Shown: one piece after another, positions 61,547 to 64,000 of the stretch
How positions within the stretch are numbered: the stretch's first letter is position 1
Layout of the letters: every line of letters starts with the position of its first letter
Assembly (NCBI RefSeq): GCF_041146875.1
Contig: NZ_JBFRXP010000013.1
Coordinates: forward strand, 1-64,000
Direction: 5' to 3'
Length of the DNA stretch: 64,000 nt
From: Igneacidithiobacillus sp041146875
Lineage (GTDB): Bacteria > Pseudomonadota > Gammaproteobacteria > Acidithiobacillales > Acidithiobacillaceae
The notes under the pieces: model-generated
What the model saw: the letters and a program-made list of their open reading frames with translations, nothing else
Told to the model about the DNA's origin: nothing
The model's database searches: none
Translations under genes and position numbers: made by a program

Positions 61547-62853
61547 GTCAGAGTCTCGGGATTCAGCGGTCACATCGGGACCGCTCTTTACTGATCCACG
61601 TTTCGACCCCAGGGGTGCAAGCTGACGACGGGGGGGATGAGTTTCAGCAATTGGCTGCGGATACTGGAGCAGAGATTCTAGCTCTGTGGACGGTTTCGCG
61701 CGCTCGTTTGGACCCTGCCACCTGTATTGGTAGTGGCAAGGTGCAAGAGATAGCTGATTTTGTGCAGGCCAACGCGATTGATTTGATTCTCTTCGATCGG
61801 CCACTGAGTCCGATTCAAGAGCGTAACCTGGAGCGCGCCTGTGGGGCACGTGTGATTGATCGCGTGGGCCTCATTCTCGATATCTTTGCCCGCCGTGCAC
61901 GCACCCACGAGGGGCAACTGCAAGTGGAGTTGGCGCAATTGGATCACCTGCGTACGCGATTGGTACGCGGTTGGACACACTTGGAACGACAGCGGGGTGG
62001 TATCGGTTTGCGCGGGCCGGGCGAGACCCAGCTGGAAACAGACCGTAGACTGATTGGTGTGCGCATTCGTGTCTTACGTGAACGTTTGACACGAGTCTCG
62101 GCGCAGCGTGCTACGCAACGGAGAGCGCGGATGCGAGCTCCAGCACCGACAGTTGCGTTGGTGGGCTACACTAATGCGGGTAAATCCTCTCTGTTCAATG
62201 TGCTGACCGCTAATGAACAGTACGCCGCTGATCAGCTTTTTGCTACCCTTGATCCAGCTATTCGCCGCCTCGCCGGCAATGGCCCGAGTACGCTGATGGC
62301 CGATACGGTGGGTTTTTTGCGTGATCTTCCGACTGAACTGATCGCCGCATTTCGCGCTACTTTAGAGGAAGTTAGCCAAGCGCAGTTGCTGCTTCATGTT
62401 ATCGATGCTGCAGCGCCAGATCGAGATGAACAAATCCTCGCAGTAGAAAATGTCCTTGCCGAGATTGGAGCTGCCGCTGTGCCGCGCATTCGGATATTCA
62501 ACAAAATCGATCTCTTGGTTGAGGAGGCGCGAGAGCGCTTTGATGAAAATGGCAAGGTAAGTGATCTGTGGCTCAGTGCCTATACTGGTGCAGGCGTTGC
62601 GCGGCTCCGTGAGGTCATTGCGCGGCGAGTGCATGGCGCGCGATTGCGCTTGCGCTGTGCTTTGCGGCCGGGAGAGGGCGCGCTGCGGGCGCGCCTGTTT
62701 CGCGTGGCCTCGGTGTTGGAGGAACGTTTTGACAGCGATGGGAGCAATCACTTGCTCATTGAGATAGACGAACAAGTTTGGGCAGGATTGCAAAAACACT
62801 GCGGGGCAGAGAGTTGTCAGCAGGAGGATCTGCCTTCTACAATGCGCCCATAG
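61543..62853 (+). CDS. hflX: GTPase HflX, probable CTG start
   Basis: A GTPase that rescues or splits stalled ribosomes. It has the HflX N-terminal domain (GSGKVQEIADFV, FDRPLSPIQERNLERA), the linker GGIGLRGPGETQLETDRR, P-loop GYTNAGKSS, DTVGFLRDLP and NKIDL. The conserved first strand (SLLIHVSTPG) lies upstream of GTG 61615, so the start must be earlier. The frame opens at 61516 with no ATG, GTG or TTG. CTG at 61543 overlaps the hfq stop (CTGA) and follows GAGG, and is my choice; ATT 61561 is possible. If GTG 61615 were used the protein would be 412 residues. Confidence 0.85.
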   Translation: MSQSLGIQRSHRDRSLLIHVSTPGVQADDGGDEFQQLAADTGAEILALWTVSRARLDPATCIGSGKVQEIADFVQANAIDLILFDRPLSPIQERNLERACGARVIDRVGLILDIFARRARTHEGQLQVELAQLDHLRTRLVRGWTHLERQRGGIGLRGPGETQLETDRRLIGVRIRVLRERLTRVSAQRATQRRARMRAPAPTVALVGYTNAGKSSLFNVLTANEQYAADQLFATLDPAIRRLAGNGPSTLMADTVGFLRDLPTELIAAFRATLEEVSQAQLLLHVIDAAAPDRDEQILAVENVLAEIGAAAVPRIRIFNKIDLLVEEARERFDENGKVSDLWLSAYTGAGVARLREVIARRVHGARLRLRCALRPGEGALRARLFRVASVLEERFDSDGSNHLLIEIDEQVWAGLQKHCGAESCQQEDLPSTMRP

Positions 62854-62873
62854 TCCGGGGTAAGGAGAGCGGG

Positions 62874-64000
62874 ATGCCATGGAGTGATCCGGGCGGAAAC
62901 GGTAAGCAAAACGGTAACGGCGGTATTAAGAGCCCCTGGGGGCAGCGTCCCAAAAAACCGGGTGCGACGTGGGATATCGATAAGATCACGAAAGAACTGC
63001 GCAAGTTGGGTGGCAAGTTTTCGTCAGCCCCAGGTTCTGGTCCACGAAACAAAATGCCCTTTCTCCGTTGGCTGCCTCTTATCGCTATTGTGGTGCTGAT
63101 CGGTATCTGGCTCCTTTCCGGTTTCTACGAAGTGGGTACTGGGCAGGAAGGGATGGTATTGCGCTTTGGGCAGGTGGTAGCTACTGTCCCGCCGGGTAGC
63201 CACTACCATTGGCCCCGTCCAATCGAATCCGTAGAAACGGTCGACGTTGGTCGCAATCGCCGCTTGGTTTTGGGGTATGGTGATTCCGGGGAGGCACTTA
63301 GTCCGGGTCGCATTCTCACCAGCAACGGCGAAGTGGTCGACATACGATATGCTGCGAATTATCGAATTGCGCATCCCCGTAGTTTTCTCTTTGCGAGTAG
63401 CAACCCGCAGCAGTATTTGGCTTTTGTGCTAAGTGCGGCGTTGCGCCAAGTTACCAGTGGAATGAGCTCCGAGCAGCTGCTCACGATGGCCCATGCGCCG
63501 CTGGAACAACAGATATTGCAGAAGGCCCAGGAATTACTTGCCGACGGTGATAGTGGCATTAGCCTGCAGTCGGTGCAGATCATTGAGCTCACTCATCCCA
63601 AGGCACTCGACCCCGAATATGACAAAATTGCCAAGGCGCGCAAGGATGCCGCGGAGAAGGCTGAGCAGGCTAAGGCTGATACCGGCAAGACCTTACTCGC
63701 CGCCAAGGCCGAAGCAGCGAAAATGCGCAATCAAGCAAGTGTGCAAGCCGATCAGCTGCTGGGCAAGGCGCATGGCGACATAGCACGTTTTAATGCAGTT
63801 TATCAAGCCTATCAGCAGGATCCGCAAATCAGCACCAAGCAGATGTACCTGCAGGCCATGCAGGATGTGCTCGCGAAAGCTGGCAAGATTGTGGTTGCCG
63901 ACGGGCAGGGCGCGCAGGTGGCAGTACAAGTTGCCGCGCCAGCGATTTCCGCACCGTTGGCCAAGCCCAGTGCCCCCACTGCTAGTGGAGATAAAGGCTC
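62874..64000 (+). CDS. hflK: HflK membrane protease modulator, cut by the window end
   Basis: The first 375 codons of HflK. A Gly- and Asn-rich cytoplasmic start (DPGGNGKQNGNGG) is followed by a transmembrane helix at about 62-82 and an SPFH/Band 7 domain (GQEGMVLRFGQVVATVPPGS; LQSVQIIELTHPKAL). The coiled-coil part is rich in Ala and Lys. HflK and HflC control FtsH. The ATG at 62874 follows AAGGAGAG. The gene order hfq-hflX-hflK is the classic one; hflC should follow beyond the edge. Confidence 0.95.
   Translation, partial: MPWSDPGGNGKQNGNGGIKSPWGQRPKKPGATWDIDKITKELRKLGGKFSSAPGSGPRNKMPFLRWLPLIAIVVLIGIWLLSGFYEVGTGQEGMVLRFGQVVATVPPGSHYHWPRPIESVETVDVGRNRRLVLGYGDSGEALSPGRILTSNGEVVDIRYAANYRIAHPRSFLFASSNPQQYLAFVLSAALRQVTSGMSSEQLLTMAHAPLEQQILQKAQELLADGDSGISLQSVQIIELTHPKALDPEYDKIAKARKDAAEKAEQAKADTGKTLLAAKAEAAKMRNQASVQADQLLGKAHGDIARFNAVYQAYQQDPQISTKQMYLQAMQDVLAKAGKIVVADGQGAQVAVQVAAPAISAPLAKPSAPTASGDKG

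Noticed and set aside
1..64000. CRISPR arrays, insertion sequences and rRNA genes
   Set aside because: No regularly spaced repeats, transposase genes or rRNA sequence were seen; the repeats present are the att, HIRAN and operator copies described.

Overview
This is a draft-genome window (one 98-base N gap at 5384-5481) from a gammaproteobacterium-like chemolithoautotroph, most probably an Acidithiobacillus or close relative. The pointers are a sulfide:quinone-reductase-type flavoprotein with a DUF1641 partner, a molybdopterin oxidoreductase with a membrane cytochrome-b-like partner, PEP carboxylase, a moderately GC-rich sequence, and core gene orders shared by gamma- and betaproteobacteria (dapA-bamC; ndk-rlmN-pilW-rodZ-ispG-hisS-yfgM-bamB-der; hfq-hflX-hflK). 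The genus is an inference.

Region 1 (1-14.7 kb) is accessory DNA packed with toxin-antitoxin (TA) modules: a nucleotidyltransferase pair, a DUF6516/HTH pair, fitAB (vapBC type), mazEF, two unrelated higBA modules, and a hipB whose hipA is wrecked. Several sit in visible recombination scars. fitAB lies between two copies of the 3' end of a HIRAN-domain gene. mazEF lies between two 3' halves of tRNA-Val(CAC) plus its terminator (attachment-site duplicates), with an integrase remnant just beyond. A strongly base-paired intergenic element at 3523-3610 is a structured-RNA candidate. Embedded in this region is an operon of two type IV prepilins, a 59-residue protein and two tandem GAF-PAS-GGDEF diguanylate cyclases; it faces hipB across an intergenic region with three copies of one palindrome.

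Region 2 (14.8-20.7 kb, minus strand) is a complete RND efflux operon (outer membrane factor, adaptor, pump) with a recognisable promoter and a TetR-type operator palindrome, but no regulator gene beside it.

Region 3 (20.7-38.9 kb) is housekeeping: a TPR/glycine-rich membrane protein, dapA-bamC, purB-purC-purL, a class A penicillin-binding protein, gltX-cysS, a low-molecular-weight phosphatase, rne and rluC.

Region 4 (39-64 kb) holds a modB-modC pair without modA, the SQR-like gene with DUF1641, the ndk-to-der block, a small membrane protein with sixA, a cytochrome/molybdopterin oxidoreductase pair, a Pho-box-controlled pstS-pstC-pstA operon lacking pstB, ppc-yceF on the minus strand, and hfq-hflX-hflK running off the right edge. 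sixA and hflX both appear to begin at CTG codons.
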